NCBI GenBank assembly: GCA_033026295.1
Contig: CM065183.1
Span: 17,749,157 to 17,813,156 of the forward strand
Length of the DNA: 64,000 nt
DNA from: Channa striata
Taxonomy: Eukaryota; Chordata; Actinopteri; Anabantiformes; Channidae
Direction: 5' to 3'
In this document: positions 23,301 to 35,744 of the stretch, piece after piece
Numbering within the stretch: the stretch's first letter is position 1
How the letters are laid out: every line of letters begins with the position of its first letter
The notes under the pieces: model-generated
Told to the model about the DNA's origin: nothing
Seen by the model: the letters and a program-made list of their open reading frames with translations, nothing else
Database searches by the model: none
Position numbers and translations under genes: made by a program

Positions 23301-26300
23301 AGTTTGAGGATTTACCGTCTCCTGGACCTTTTTTTCGGACTTTCTCACCTGTAGAGTTTCACAAACTGTTGATACAAACTGGCCGTACTGAACACGTCTA
23401 CGCCCAGACGTCTTCGAGCCCAGCTCTCTTTGAACACCTGCAGTTGCTTCGTCAGCAGGAGGAAACCCTTCAGCACAGCCTGGACTCGGATTGGATCCTG
23501 AAGAGGGGGAGTGGAGCTTGACGCACAAGTTTCGTCCTCGTCCTTTTCACCCTCTTTGCAGCTTTCGTCTTCCTGGAATTAAAACATAAAGCGAAGAATA
23601 ACAAATGTGAGCAGGTTTATAGCCATAAGCGGCTTTATGTAATATTTATCTTAAACATGCATTTCTGTAACCTCTTCATTTGTTTTCCTATTGTGTAGAA
23701 GGCCATCTTTGTCGCCATGGAGACGAACAGGCTCCGCATCCCGTCCACTGTTCCGGACGTCCTCCATGAGCAGCGACGCGCAGAGCAACGCTGCGTTGGC
23801 CTGCACTCTGCTGCGATCGCTCAGACCACTCAGACAAAGCTGCACGCAAACAGACTCTAGTTAGAAAGATGCTATTTCACATTATTTTAGTAAATAAAAA
23901 TTTTCCATTACTTTCTAACAGCTCATAATTAAACAGCTAAAATTTCAAATAATGTCTAATGTGCATAGCAAGTGGTATGGAGATAATCTGGGTAATTATT
24001 TCTAAATTATTGACAACTGCGGACAAATCGGACTGAACATTTAAAATGAGAAGGTGGGATTTCAACCTGCATGCACTTTTCTATGGGTGGGACGTCCCAG
24101 ATGCGCAGAGGGAACAGACCCCAACGGGCTATAAAACTCCTCCATGGAAACAAAATCTGTGCCTGCAGAGAAAGACACGTTATCCCCCATCATCCTTCCA
24201 AGTTCTTTTACATTATGTGACACTGCTGCGCTTTGAACTCCGTGCCGACCTGACAGCTCTGAGGCCCGAGAGGCCGAGGAACATGCAGCGTGAGACTCGC
24301 TGCGTCAGCCTGAATACTGTCACTCAGGGGGGGCAGGGCGGTCGCCATGTTGTCAGTCACACTCTGGTAAGAAGCAAAATCACCGGAGGAAAGGAAAGCC
24401 TCCCTGCCCACAAGAAGATGAAAAAAGTTTAATTTGGGCGTGTTACTGCTTTGTACTCAGTGGTATCTCCAAACAGATCAGTGCATTTGTGGTAAAAATG
24501 TATTTCTTGAAACAACCAGGTCACACAAACTTTAATTTTATCAAGCCAATTGTAGGTTTGTCTTCAAAATCAGACAATAATTGATAAAAAAAAAAACTGC
24601 TGTTCAAAACAAAGCACCATCTAAATGTAGACTAGCCAGAACAGCAGAACACAAACTCACAGGAGCAACGGTCATTGAGGGCGGGAAGGTTCCTCAGCGA
24701 CACTCACCTGATCAGGTGTCTGACAGCAGTGTCAAACTGCAGCAGCAGGACCTGCCTGCGCAGCTGCAGCAGACGACCAACAGACTCTGGGCTGCTGGGA
24801 TCGGACAGGAGGTCGACCTGCCGCTGGACGTCCAGCAGCTCCGCTCCTGTATGACAAGCAGAGAGGAGGCGGCCTACATGTCTGTCCAAATATTATTGCT
24901 CTTTTATCAGACGCTCGCTATCACCTGGTTGGACGTTCCTGTCACTCTAAAACGTTTTTGAACCCAGCACGACACCCTGACTACAGCTTTTCGTGAGACT
25001 TGACCCTGTTTCCACTTAACTCATTTGTTCTTCCTTTGGCCACAGGGCCTGTTGTTTTTACAATTTTGCACTTGTCCTAACGTTTGCCCATTTTTCTGCT
25101 TCCTAAAATATTCAAGTTCTCTCTTGTTTTTAGTGTTTGCTGTTAAAGACGAAAAGTATTTTCTGTCTTGTGAGTTTTTACCAACGTTATGGAAAAGATT
25201 AAAAAGTCAAGCAGTACTGGTGTTTCCGTGTGTGTGTGTGTGAGAGAGTGTGAGAGTGTGTGTGTGTGGGATCCACCCACCGATGCCTTCGCTGCCTCCC
25301 CAGTCAGCGGTCAAATGGGAGCCCCGAGCATCCTGTCCTCTTCTGTACATACGGGAGTCAGCTGTGTTTCCCAGTCTGGAGAAACTAACCAGGTAATAAA
25401 CGATGTCGTGAAGAGCTGAAACTATCTGCAGAGTGTGATGGAGAGACTCTGCAACGGCCTGCAGAAACACAGGGACAAACACGCAGAGTAAAATCAATTC
25501 TGGAGGGTTTAGACACTAGGAATCATGCAAACAAGTGCTGCAGTCTCACCAAAACGTCGAGCGTTTTGAACATGTGGAGCACGTCAGAGAAGTGGGGGAT
25601 GAACCACAGGTTCAGGAGAGTTTTGCCGTCGTCGGACATCAACTGCTGTGGCCGTTGCTGGAAAGTTCTGTTTGAGAGAGACAAACTTTTACTGGTGCTG
25701 GACGTTTGTAATCCTGCCACAAAATCTGAAAATCCTCCTCCTAGGCTTTGCTCTTTGAGACTGGCGCCAAAAGGTCAGAAACTTGCAGCATCAGAGGGAA
25801 TAACTCCGATCAGGAATGAGATGATCGGAGTGTATGAAGAATTAGCTGCTCCTCCTTCCAGAGACAAAGCAGGCCTGCATGACCCGCCTTTCATCCAAAA
25901 GCACAATTCAAGCCAAAAAATTTTTTTTTCATGGTCAGATTTTTTAAATATTGTAGAAACCGTTTGCATGAGGCCTTGAGAAGTCAGTGTTTTCTTACAT
26001 TCTAACAGGCAATGATAGTATGTGTCAAGCTAGTGTAGCGAGTTTTCTCACGGCCGTCAGAGCACATTGACAGAAACGCTCGTCATGACATAAAATTCAC
26101 AAACTGTCTCTGAGAAACTGAAAGAAATGCAAAAAGTGTTACAACTGTCCCCGGCCAGAAGTGTCAGATTCTGGATCATTAAACCTGCTATATTTATAAA
26201 TCTAGTAACAGGTTTTAGTGTTAACAACATGACTTTCCTTTTTTTAAATAAATTTGTGGTTTATAATGTTTGGGTGTTGCTTCTTTTAATCCAAAATTAT

Positions 26301-29300
26301 GTGTTAATGATGAAGATTTCATTGTTTACTGCTGTCACATCAGTGCCGTCTTTACATCAAGGACCACAATGACAAATACTGGACTTCACACGTGTGACCC
26401 AGCATCCTCTCTGATAAAAAAATCATGTCTTATTTCCTCTTGAATATGAATAGGAGCTCAGGCGTTCTGTACCTGGGGTCGGGGCGAACTCCTGCCTCCT
26501 CAGCTGCTTTGGCGTCGCTGGCTGTGCCGATCATGAAGTGCGACTGACGGATGGAGGGGACGTCGTCCAGAAGGGACATCAGACTGAAGTAATAAGCGAC
26601 GATCTGCGCCCTCACGCCATACTGAGATATCTGTTTGCTGAATCTGAGGAAAACAGGCGGACACACAACTACCTCCAACATGAGCTTATACAGGATCAGG
26701 AACACACACACACGGTTTTTGTCTTGTCACACAAAGAATCCAGTTGTGACTCACTTCTTGAGAAAGTCCATTATCAGCCCCCTTTTGATCTTTGCCGCAT
26801 CCTCCTGCAGCGTGAGCGAAATTCATTTTACTTCATTTGCAGCCAATCACATGTATCATTCTGCTCAGCAGCCTGACAATCAGTCACTGTGTGCAACTCA
26901 CCGGGTGTTTTATAAACCCCCCCAGAGCCTGTTTCTTCTTCATAAATGAATTCAGCATCTCGTCACGCACGCCCACTTTCTCCAGCTGGATGGACACAAA
27001 GGCCTCCGTCAGCCTGGAGCAACAAAGACAATTTGGTTTAATTTGAGGAGGCGGCACAAACGTGTTGTAAATCACCAAACAGTAAAATTACATTTCCTTT
27101 GCGGGGGTGGGAGTTCTCGTGGAGAGTGGAGAGTTCTCTTGCAGGTTGTTGGCATCGCTCGCAGGTTTGGAGTCGATTCTTTTTGGAGATGTGTCTGAAC
27201 GGAGAGTGTCGCTGCTCTGAGAAGAAAGTGGAGAACAACTTGAAAAAACTGAGATTCATTAACAGCACGTTACTGATGCTTGAAGCATGAACGACAAACA
27301 CCTCAGCTGAAGACGGCGCTTTATTCGCCCAGTAGCAGAGAGAAGCCAGTTTCACAGCATTTATCAAGGCGTTCTTCTGCGTAACCTGACAGGCAAGCGT
27401 CACCTGGAGGTTCTCAATACTCTGTCTGTTCATGAGCTGTAAGGACACGAGGAACCTGAATGAACTCTGCTGCATTTATTCGTTTATTAAACGCGTAATA
27501 TCCACCAGCGTCTTTACATACATGGATGAGTGTCTCCCCAGAGCTGAAGCTAAACTTCCCGATCTGGTTCTCGTCCAGTTCGTGGATGCTCAGAGGCAGG
27601 TGGGATGGGGTGAACCTGCAGCAGACATTTTAAAAGCATCACCGTTTAAAACAAGCTTCTCAAAGAAAGGCAGAAATCGGTTGAACGTGAGTTGCAGGTG
27701 GAGCTTCTTGATGTGTAAATCTGGCTTTAAAACGCAGAAAGAGCCGTTAGACATTGGTCACTTATTAAAAATCATTGTCTGAGTCCTGTTCATACTCTGT
27801 CATGTGGTGCAGGCGTGTACCTGTCCACTGAGCTGTCATCCTCCAGTATTGCTGTGATAAAAACAGGCCGGTGCCGCGTTCGCTGTTCCTGTTCAACGAC
27901 GTCAAACTGCACCGCCCTCAGGTACAGGTGGAACTCGTCGAAGCCGAGCTCTGAGGCCACGTTTCTGTACAACCTGGGGACAAGTGTGTAAAGTTACAGA
28001 CGTGGTGCTGAACATCTGGACGTGCATCTGCGAATCGTTCTCTGTGTTGGCTTATACCAACAACAGCCGGTAAGAAAACGTCTTTCCACGTGTGCGGTAT
28101 CTTAACTGTGCCAGAAGTGCAGTCTCCGACGCCGACTCCAGCAGCCGATGGCGAAGGGTGACGAGCTCCAGCAGCTTGGAGAAGGTTTCCACAGCCCGCA
28201 ATTCTTTCTCTTGTCCCTGCTTCATGTCCGTCTCTTCTGCAGATCTCACCACCATGAGCCCCACCTTTTGGACCAAAAACGGGTCCTCGGAAAATACATC
28301 TGAGAACAACTGACAGAGGAAAATCAAGAGCGTAGACTTGCCGCGTTTGCTCCGTTATTTTAGGTTAACTGATCTAAAAAGATTCCGAACTCACGTCTTT
28401 CTGTATTTGGGCGCTGTAGGAGACGCCAGGTGAAGCCAGGTTGTCCCAGCTCTGCAGGGCCTGCTGCAGGAGCTTCCGTCTGAGGACGAGCTTCGCAGAG
28501 ACGCCGGTGGCTCGGTGCAGCTGACAGAGCTCAGCGTGAGCCTGAACCAAACCGTGGTAGACGGCAGAGGCCAGGCAGAGGGACGGGTGAACCTCCAGGA
28601 GGAAAACGTTCATCAGCGCTGGGCTGCAGAGACGCCACACGAGGGGAATATGAAATTTAAAAAAGTGTATGAGGTTTGTGAGTAAAATTAAAAGCTGTAT
28701 TTACTCGCCTGCTGCCTCCAAGAGAAACCAGATGTTTGGGAACGTAGTTGGGAGGAAGACCATAGTCGTGGATGGAGGCTTGACGTTCATTTCTCCAAAT
28801 GCGTTGGAGGTACTGCCGCTGTTTTTCAACCTGAGGAGACGAACACAGTGTGTCACAAAACGCAGGCTGAAGATCTGGTCAAACTGATGCTTTTATAAAA
28901 ATTCTTTCCATGACCAATGATGTTCCAAAAAAAATTTAAATCTAACTTTTAATAACTAGTCAAGTCCTTAGTTTAGTTCAACCAAAAGTCCATAATGAAT
29001 TATATTTTGTATCATACTGCATATGGCAAAGACATGGTTCAGAAGCCAAAACTGGACAGTATTTAGCAATTTACCAAACCTACATTTACTGTACACAGCA
29101 ACAAAACAGTCAGTTAATGACAAGCTTGAGTTCAAATACAGTGTTAGATCCGCTCTTACTCTCACTGCACATGAACATGAATTCAAGCCTTGTGAATTTT
29201 TGTTTCCACCTGATTGTCCAGAATGTTTTGGAGCAGCTGTGTGTGTCTTTGCAGACAGTCTATCTCTGCTCTGTAGGTCTGAACAAAATAATCCTGGTGC

Positions 29301-32300
29301 AGGTCCAGCTCTGGTCTGCTGTGCATGATGTCCGTGATAACACTGGCCAGCGCGAACCTCTCCTCCGTCCCCGCTGCATGTTGGTAGGCTTCATGGTAAC
29401 AGTTCAAGAGCTTGAGAAAATAAAAGCACACACAGAAACATCTGAAGATACTGAGCGAACGAGTGAGAATGAACAAAGATATTTTGATTTCACAGTACCT
29501 GCACTTTGTTCTCCAAGAACTCTGTCTCACACGTCCACAGGTCAAGCAGCACTGCAACATGGTCAATTTCAGCCCCAGCCCAGGAGCGGACGTCTGGCGT
29601 CGCTGTCCCAGCCTTCCTCATTTTCTCAATCCCGTTTCTCTGGATGAAGTGTGAACCGATCAGGAGCAGCTCGTCCTCCAGCTCGTCCAGGTCCTTCAGA
29701 GCGGCGTCGTACACAACAAAAAACCCTCTCTGGTCTTGAGTGTGGATGAAACGCTCGTCTGAGGTGTAAAAATCATGCAGATTTTCCACCTCGGGGAACT
29801 CCATGAACTCTGAGCAATGGACCTGTTACACACAGCAAACACAAGTGCACGTTAATGCAAGTTTTAAAGAGTTTGACACTGGTCTCTATCAGCCAACAGG
29901 ACGCTCTGTGTGTTTTAAGGGGTTGAAGTAGTGGACGAAGCTTGATTTTGCCCTCACACAGTTCACTCCCTCTGCCGAGGCTGCTGGGCTGTGGTTTCAG
30001 TTCTAGCCATTTTTGTTGTTCTTCTCACCGTGTGACTGACGGCTGACGCTCACTGTGTCGAGCTCCTCTCACCTTGTAGTCGACAGGCGTGTTGTGGCTG
30101 TGCTGCATCGACTCGAGACCCCCTGCCTCCCCTCGTCCTCCTCTGGCTGCGTTCATCCAGCCCGTTTCCTCTGCCGTGCTCACCAGCTCGTGCTCCTGCA
30201 GCTGCAGGCCTGCCAGGTCAAAGGTCAAAGTCCTCTCCACAGAGCGCAGGTAGTTTAACATCCCGAGAGAAATGTGCTGTGGACGAACCGAAACAGACGT
30301 TTTAGAGAGTGCACAGAAACGTTGAGGTTAGAACGACTGGCGTGATCCCACTCTCTCCAGGTGAGAGACGGTCTCACCTGGAGCTCTCTGAGTTTGAGAT
30401 GCCGCAGGTAAATCAGGGACAGGTAGGCTCCTCTGGTTGAGACAGGATCCACGGTTCCTTCCTCTGAACTGTCATCCAGACTCAGGGGGGGCAGGACGTC
30501 CACGAAAGAGGAACTGTGGTTTATAGAAGGAGCAGAAGCCCAGTGGGCGTTTTCAGGGTTTTTAAACTCATCAGTCCTGACTGATCTGCCCACTTCTCCC
30601 TCTCCCTGCTCTGACGCGGCGTAGTTTCGCTTTTCTCGCTGTCGGGCTGGTGATGCATTTACGAATCAAGCAGAAGCTGCTCTGATTGGTCAGAAGGTTG
30701 AGTCTCACTCGGATGCTTTTAGAAGCATCTGTAAAGCTTCCAGTCTGCATCACAGGAGGCTTCCACCAGCCCTCTCCACATTTAATCAAATCTGGGAAAC
30801 ATATTTCATTTCAAAAATATGTGGACAAATGAATGGTGAAACATGGAGGCCGACGACCAGCAAGTTTTTCTCATTGATCTTTTGATTTAAAGTTCATAAT
30901 TGTTACCCTGAGCAGATTAATCCTCAACACTTTTTATTTTATCCAATAATTATTATTAATCATTTAAACATTATCTAATTAAATAAAAGATTTCTCATTC
31001 TGTCTGAAAAGTGGATTAAAAAAAACAGGCAAACAGAAAAATGGAAAAATGCTGAAAATGTAGTTCTGATAAGACTAAACATTTAATATGAAATGCTTGG
31101 TGATTGGTTTCCTCTTGAAAAAACAAACACTTGAATATAATACACACCTTTTATTTGTTGCACTTGCAGTCAAACTGCTTTTATCCTGCCTTCCTCCGTC
31201 TCTGGATCTACATGTCAGACCACGTGTTTCCTATCGTGACAAAAGCCACTTTTAATAAACGAGTAGCAGCTCTGAGACCGAAAGCTAAGACATTTTCTAT
31301 CCATCCCACGTGCCTGAGTTAAGTTTGCAGCATTGTACACACTCGTCCAGATCTCGTGGATTTTCTGCCGTTGTGCGTTAGCGTCGCGTGCAGCAGATGA
31401 GGCCTGTGCGGGCTGTAAGAGGTCGACACCAGCGGCGTGTTCTTTGAGAACTGCAGCAACATGGGACACGTCAGGAACCTGATCAGACACGCAACACAGA
31501 AAAGTCAGCACCCGATAACAGATCATCAGCAGAATGAGGGCGAATGTGTTTCAAAAGCCCAGAGAAACAAGACGAGATGATGCTGAAGCTCGGCTGGTGT
31601 GTTACCTGAAGAAACCTGCTGTGCATCTTCAGCAGCTTGTCAACAGATTTATTTTCCCTCAGCTTCATGAGGACTTTTTGCTGCCACGGGTCGCGTCTGG
31701 GTTTCACCTATAAACAAAATCCAAACAGTCAAAATCGTCCTTCATAAAAATAATATGTGAGGTTATTTGTGCGTGTGTTGCCTATGTTTTTTCTATAGGG
31801 ACCTTTTTCCTTTGAGACTAAAATAACAGTCAAAGTAACTTAAACCCAAATTAACAGTTTTACAACAGAGTCTGAATTTGATTTTATCATCCATAAGGTA
31901 AAATTGTTGGACTTGCAGCCTCAGAATAGTGCAGATTATATTATAATGTGTCATTCACACGCTCGCACACCAGCCGAGCTTTCAGAGACACTGTTGTTCA
32001 AACGCCGTCTCAAACCTGAATGAACGGGGTCCAGTTGGCCTCCCTCTTCAGAGCCGTTCTCCCACCTTTCCTTCCCCACTGGCTGTCTTTGATCTCCGTA
32101 CAGTCATACTGAGGAAATGTTTTCATCTGCTCCTGTTGTGCGAAGATGATCCTGAACTCTCTCCACACCTGAGGAGACAGTGGTGGAAATTCAGTCTCGC
32201 ACACTAGCGGCAGCACAGGCACAAAAACGTCAGGTTTGATGTGTATTTGTGCAAATACGTGTTCTGTTCCCGGGCCCGTTACCATGCTGAACAACTCCAT

Positions 32301-35191
32301 CTCGTCCGCAGGAGTCCGGAGATTTCCAGTGTCATAGGGCAGGTGGAAGTAGGCGATCAGTGACTGCAGCTCAGCTAGAAATCCGTCCAGGTGAACGGCG
32401 AGCAGGGGAACGTTAGGAGGCCGAGCTGACGCGCCTGTGGTTCAGTGATTTTAGGGACAAAGACGATCTTTAAGTCTCTGACTCATGACTTATTTATTAA
32501 TCTCAATAAGTCAATCAGTTTTGAATCTTGGTCCTTAACACCTCAGATGATGAAATCAACCAGGTTTAATTTGAGCCCAGTTATGATAAAATTGTTGATT
32601 CTTTTTTTCCTGCCAGTGCATCAGTATCATCATCATCTCCCTGATTTTTATTCTCTTTCTACCATTGTGCACAAATTTCCACCTTTAGACAAAAGTTGTA
32701 TAATCTGATACACAAACTATTAAGTTTACTGAAAAAATTCTGAAGAATCCATCTATCCACTACTGACACACGTGTGTTCTTTTTGTCCCCCTCAGGTCAA
32801 AATCTCATCTCCTTATCCAACAGGCAGATGGTGATGAACTTTGCAGAACACATTTCTGTTCCATTTGGGATAAGCTCTTTTTAATAAAATGACCCCGTCT
32901 CGTCGTCTACCACCATCCTCCATGTAAACTTTGACCCACTAAGCACAGATACAAAAATCAACATAACGAGGGAAAGGGAACAAAACAACAATATATTGGG
33001 TATATTTTTACACAGATTTCGTTGTTTTACTCTGTAATATCTCCGATAATGTTACTGAATATCCACTGGCAGCTGTCGTCAGTGCCTGAATATATTCGCT
33101 TTTACCTTCAGCATGTCGAGGCTGCTGTGACGTCTCCTCCTTTATGACCGTCGGCTCAAATTCTTGCTCTCTTCTTTCAGCAGCTGGTAAATAGTGCAGC
33201 ACCTAATAAAATCTTACAAAGCTTAGTTTCTTAAAAATGCACCGATGAAGGAACAATCTAAAACCCAATACTGGGTAAAACGCCTTTAAAACTTTTACCC
33301 TGAGGAAGTTGTGGATGTTGTGCACAGAGTGCAGATGGCAGACGAGCCACCGGAGGTAGATGAGCACGTCAGCCTGAGTGACCAGGCTGGCGGAGCCTCC
33401 TCGGCCCGTCAGGATCTTCTCTCTGCTCGCCGACAGCCTGCGAGCTCTCTGAACGGCGTCCTCGTACTCATCCGTCAAATGCGACACCTGATCCTGAGAG
33501 ACAAACAAAGGCGGCGTGATCTGCTGAAGATCGGGGAGCTGGAAAATGATGTTTGCTTATCAGCATCAAACCCACAGTGACAAAGAAGAAGAGGAGGATC
33601 AGAAAGATGAGATAATAACCTGCAAAGAATAACTTTAAAATTCATCTCCAAAGAGCTACGATTTATATGTTGTCACCTTGTAATTTGGATAAAGCTTCTC
33701 AATGACGCTGCTGTGGCGGCAAAACCTCCTCCATCTCAGCATGAGCTGATATTTGACGTGAGCCAAGTGAGACAATCTGTCTGTGAAGAACTGTACGATC
33801 AAAGCGATTAAATTCACACAGAAATTCACCGGCTTTTCTTTACAAACTCCCTCGTTTCTGGGGCTGTTTTGAATGTTCAGCAGAGTTTGTCGTCACCTGG
33901 TGCAGGAGAGGCGGCAGACTGTCGGGAGTGTACTCCAGAGCCAAGCAGCTCTCCAGCTCCCTCTGCATCACGTCGGCCTGAGAGTGAACCGGCAAAGCTT
34001 CAGCCACCTGCAGCCAGGATGAGAAGAAACCAGATATGAAAATGATAAATCTGTGGAAATTCCCGTTGAGTTCTGATTGATGTTTAAAGTTGCTGTTACA
34101 CTATGATTTGGCCCCTTCGGAATATTCACGTATGTGTTTTGAAATTATTGTGTGTCGTTTTGACTCTGTGACTGATTTGCAGTTCCCTTTGCAGACTGCA
34201 TCAGGTTCTCTTTTGGAATTTACATACAAGCATAAAAATGTTTTTATTTCTATTCGCTGTTGTTAAAAAGGTCAATGGAAAAAGACACAAGGGAGTCGGA
34301 TGAATCAAATTTCTTTTAGCCTCCGTTTGATGAGTGACCTGTTGGTCTCACCTGAAGGCCTCTCCTCAGTGCGTGTTCCCTCTCCGCACGGAACGAGGAA
34401 ATGTCTTTTGGAGGAGGAACAGAACTGAAACAAATCTTAAAATTAATAAAAAGCCATTGGCCAGACAGAATTTAAAGCAAGACATTGAAACATGTCACAC
34501 ATAAATAATAATGTGCATCCCTCCTCATTTTACCACATAAAATAAAATAATTCATCAAATAAAAAAAAAGTCAATTTATATTCATTATTAAACAATAATA
34601 ACTTTAATAAACACCATTAGTTCCAAATTTACCTTTAAAAGCATAGATGAATAAATTCTACATCATATTGACTTAGGCACAAATCCTTTACATTCCATTC
34701 ATTTAATTTAAAACGTCAAAAACCCCTTAAAATGCTTGATTTTACAACATTTCCTCTTCATTTACACGTTTCACTTTGATAACATTTGACAAACCCATTA
34801 ATTTAAGGTTTAAATAGGACATATAAGGTTATTGTTGAATACATTAGTGTTTATTTTCCATATTTGCTCATTTTTCTCCTGCAGAAAGTTTCTTTCCTAC
34901 TTCAGGTGAACTGCAGTTTTGCATTTGCATTTTCCCCTTCAGTCGATTAAAGTAAAACAACGTTCTGTTGCAGAACTCTGCACTGTGAAGGTCGAACGTC
35001 CAAGAGAAGAAGTAGAGACCCGACATCCTACCCATGGCGGAGCTTCCACACCTGTATGACTTGGAGGACGGCGTTCTGTGTGGGGGTCCCCTCTCCTCCA
35101 TCTCCACCCTGAGAGCTGAGAGCTGCTGTGACATCTCGGCCTCCATCTGCTCCACCTTGACAGCGGAGGAGACTCTGTACGCCTCGCACAT
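14376..35191 (-). CDS. ccdc162: coiled-coil domain-containing protein 162 (43 exons, 2149 aa)
   Basis: Uncharacterised large coiled-coil protein with an N-terminal DUF4549-type region. Exons (coding order, high-low): 35191-35052, 34424-34352, 34007-33897, 33790-33677, 33493-33299, 33202-33106, 32434-32283, 32168-32016, 31707-31606, 31478-31314, 30638-30378, 30276-30073, 29822-29499, 29410-29210, 28830-28709, 28623-28395, 28309-28062, 27973-27821, 27615-27522, 27436-27302, 27216-27092, 27013-26902, 26804-26755, 26643-26473, 25667-25550, 25458-25281, 24846-24708, 24361-24250, 24162-24067, 23839-23672, 23572-23349, 23054-22916, 22839-22719, 22630-22521, 22297-22148, 22055-22008, 21374-21207, 21096-20944, 20864-20730, 20493-20341, 15590-15381, 14963-14843, 14551-14376. 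They sum to 6450 nt with phases matching throughout. Conserved-looking blocks include VTQADVLIYLRWLVCHLHSV and IWDVPPIEKC. The last ~440 residues are coiled-coil-like (ALQARVAHLQGEKSSLEEQL). Two donors are GC (28708, 31313) and that at 28061 (GTTGGT) is weak. Identity rests on resemblance and 6q21 synteny. Confidence 0.8.
16110..17186 (+). mobile_element. truncated RTE-type LINE, catalytic core deleted
   Basis: In ccdc162 intron 40, antisense to the gene. Translation gives RTE-clade reverse-transcriptase signatures: KSGKAVGPDDVPVEVWK, SNYRGIKLMSH, QQYGFMPRKSTTDAIF and LHCVFVDLEKAYDRVPRE. It then jumps directly to the C-terminal part (FKYLGSTVQ, RKVSGVLCDRR, VRPALLYGLET). The segment with the catalytic YADD-type box is missing, and a frameshift lies near 16450. 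The 3' end carries the RTE-typical CGACCCCTGATGGGAAAAGC tail that runs straight into a trinucleotide array. The element is 5'-truncated and dead. Confidence 0.8.
17187..20324. repeat. 3.1 kb degenerate trinucleotide array (AGA/AGT/AGC)n
   Basis: Nearly continuous period-3 sequence built from GAA, AGT and CAG-like triplets with occasional GAC, ACT or ATT units. The + strand is purine-rich and the ccdc162 RNA strand pyrimidine-rich (CTT/CTA/CTG). It begins exactly at the 3' tail of an RTE LINE, so it most likely expanded from that tail. Longer units recur: about 92 nt at 17506-17597 is repeated at about 18794-18885, with a variant near 19490-19560. Period 3 creates long artificial open frames on both strands (Leu/Ser/Thr-rich or Glu/Val-rich), which are not genes. 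Confidence 0.9.
22310..22352. repeat. short dispersed repeat fragment in ccdc162 intron
   Basis: TTTATTGTCACTGTACATGT and the bases after it resemble the start of a common fish repeat (TTTATTGTCATTGTACATGT type). A related fragment may lie at about 21425-21510 (AACTTTATCGTCATTAGACA). Assigned from pattern memory only. Confidence 0.35.
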
Positions 35192-35744
35192 GGCAGAACT
35201 CGTCCTGGCTCAGGATCAACAAACCGAAAGCATCAAATATACTTACATGCACCTACTTTAGTCAAATCTCTGCCTCCAGACTGACTTGTTGTGGTGTTTC
35301 CATGGAGACAAACGTCCTCTGCCTCCTCTGGATAGTGACTGTGTCTGATCTGTAGGGGGCTCCAGTGTTTCACTGGCGTCCTCCCTTTGCTTGGGAAAAC
35401 ATGTCGTCACTCCTTTGGGGCCTTTTAATGAGACACCTGCAACTTTGGACTGGAAATGTGCAACACACACCAAGCAAACATCAATTCAGACTGTGCATCA
35501 GCTGTGGAGCAGCACCTACCTCGGTAACTACCATTCCCGGGTTCAGAAACCTGGACTTGATCTCAGTGGGTCCATTCCTCTTGGATACAGTGTGTGATTG
35601 GTTCTTTGCTCGTGATGTGATTATCCAATAGCAAATCACCTCCACTGTGCCTGCAGAGTCACGTCTGCAGCTGTGCGATTCCTCTAGGGACAGAAATCAA
35701 AGAAAGCATATCAAAAACTCCTGGTTTTCAGTGGTTCTTGAAGC
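35192..35744 (-). other. ccdc162 promoter/5' region downstream of foxo3
   Basis: About 550 nt between the foxo3 poly(A) signal and the ccdc162 start codon on the same strand. It contains the X-box. No coding exon is evident. Confidence 0.45.
35296..35309 (-). promoter_or_regulatory. ccdc162: RFX X-box upstream of ccdc162
   Basis: Minus-strand GTCTCCATGGAAAC fits the X-box consensus GTHNYYATRRNAAC at every position. It lies 105 nt upstream of the ccdc162 ATG, the usual location for functional X-boxes of ciliary genes bound by RFX factors. This suggests transcription in ciliated cells or sperm. The match is read from sequence; the regulation is inferred. Confidence 0.6.
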
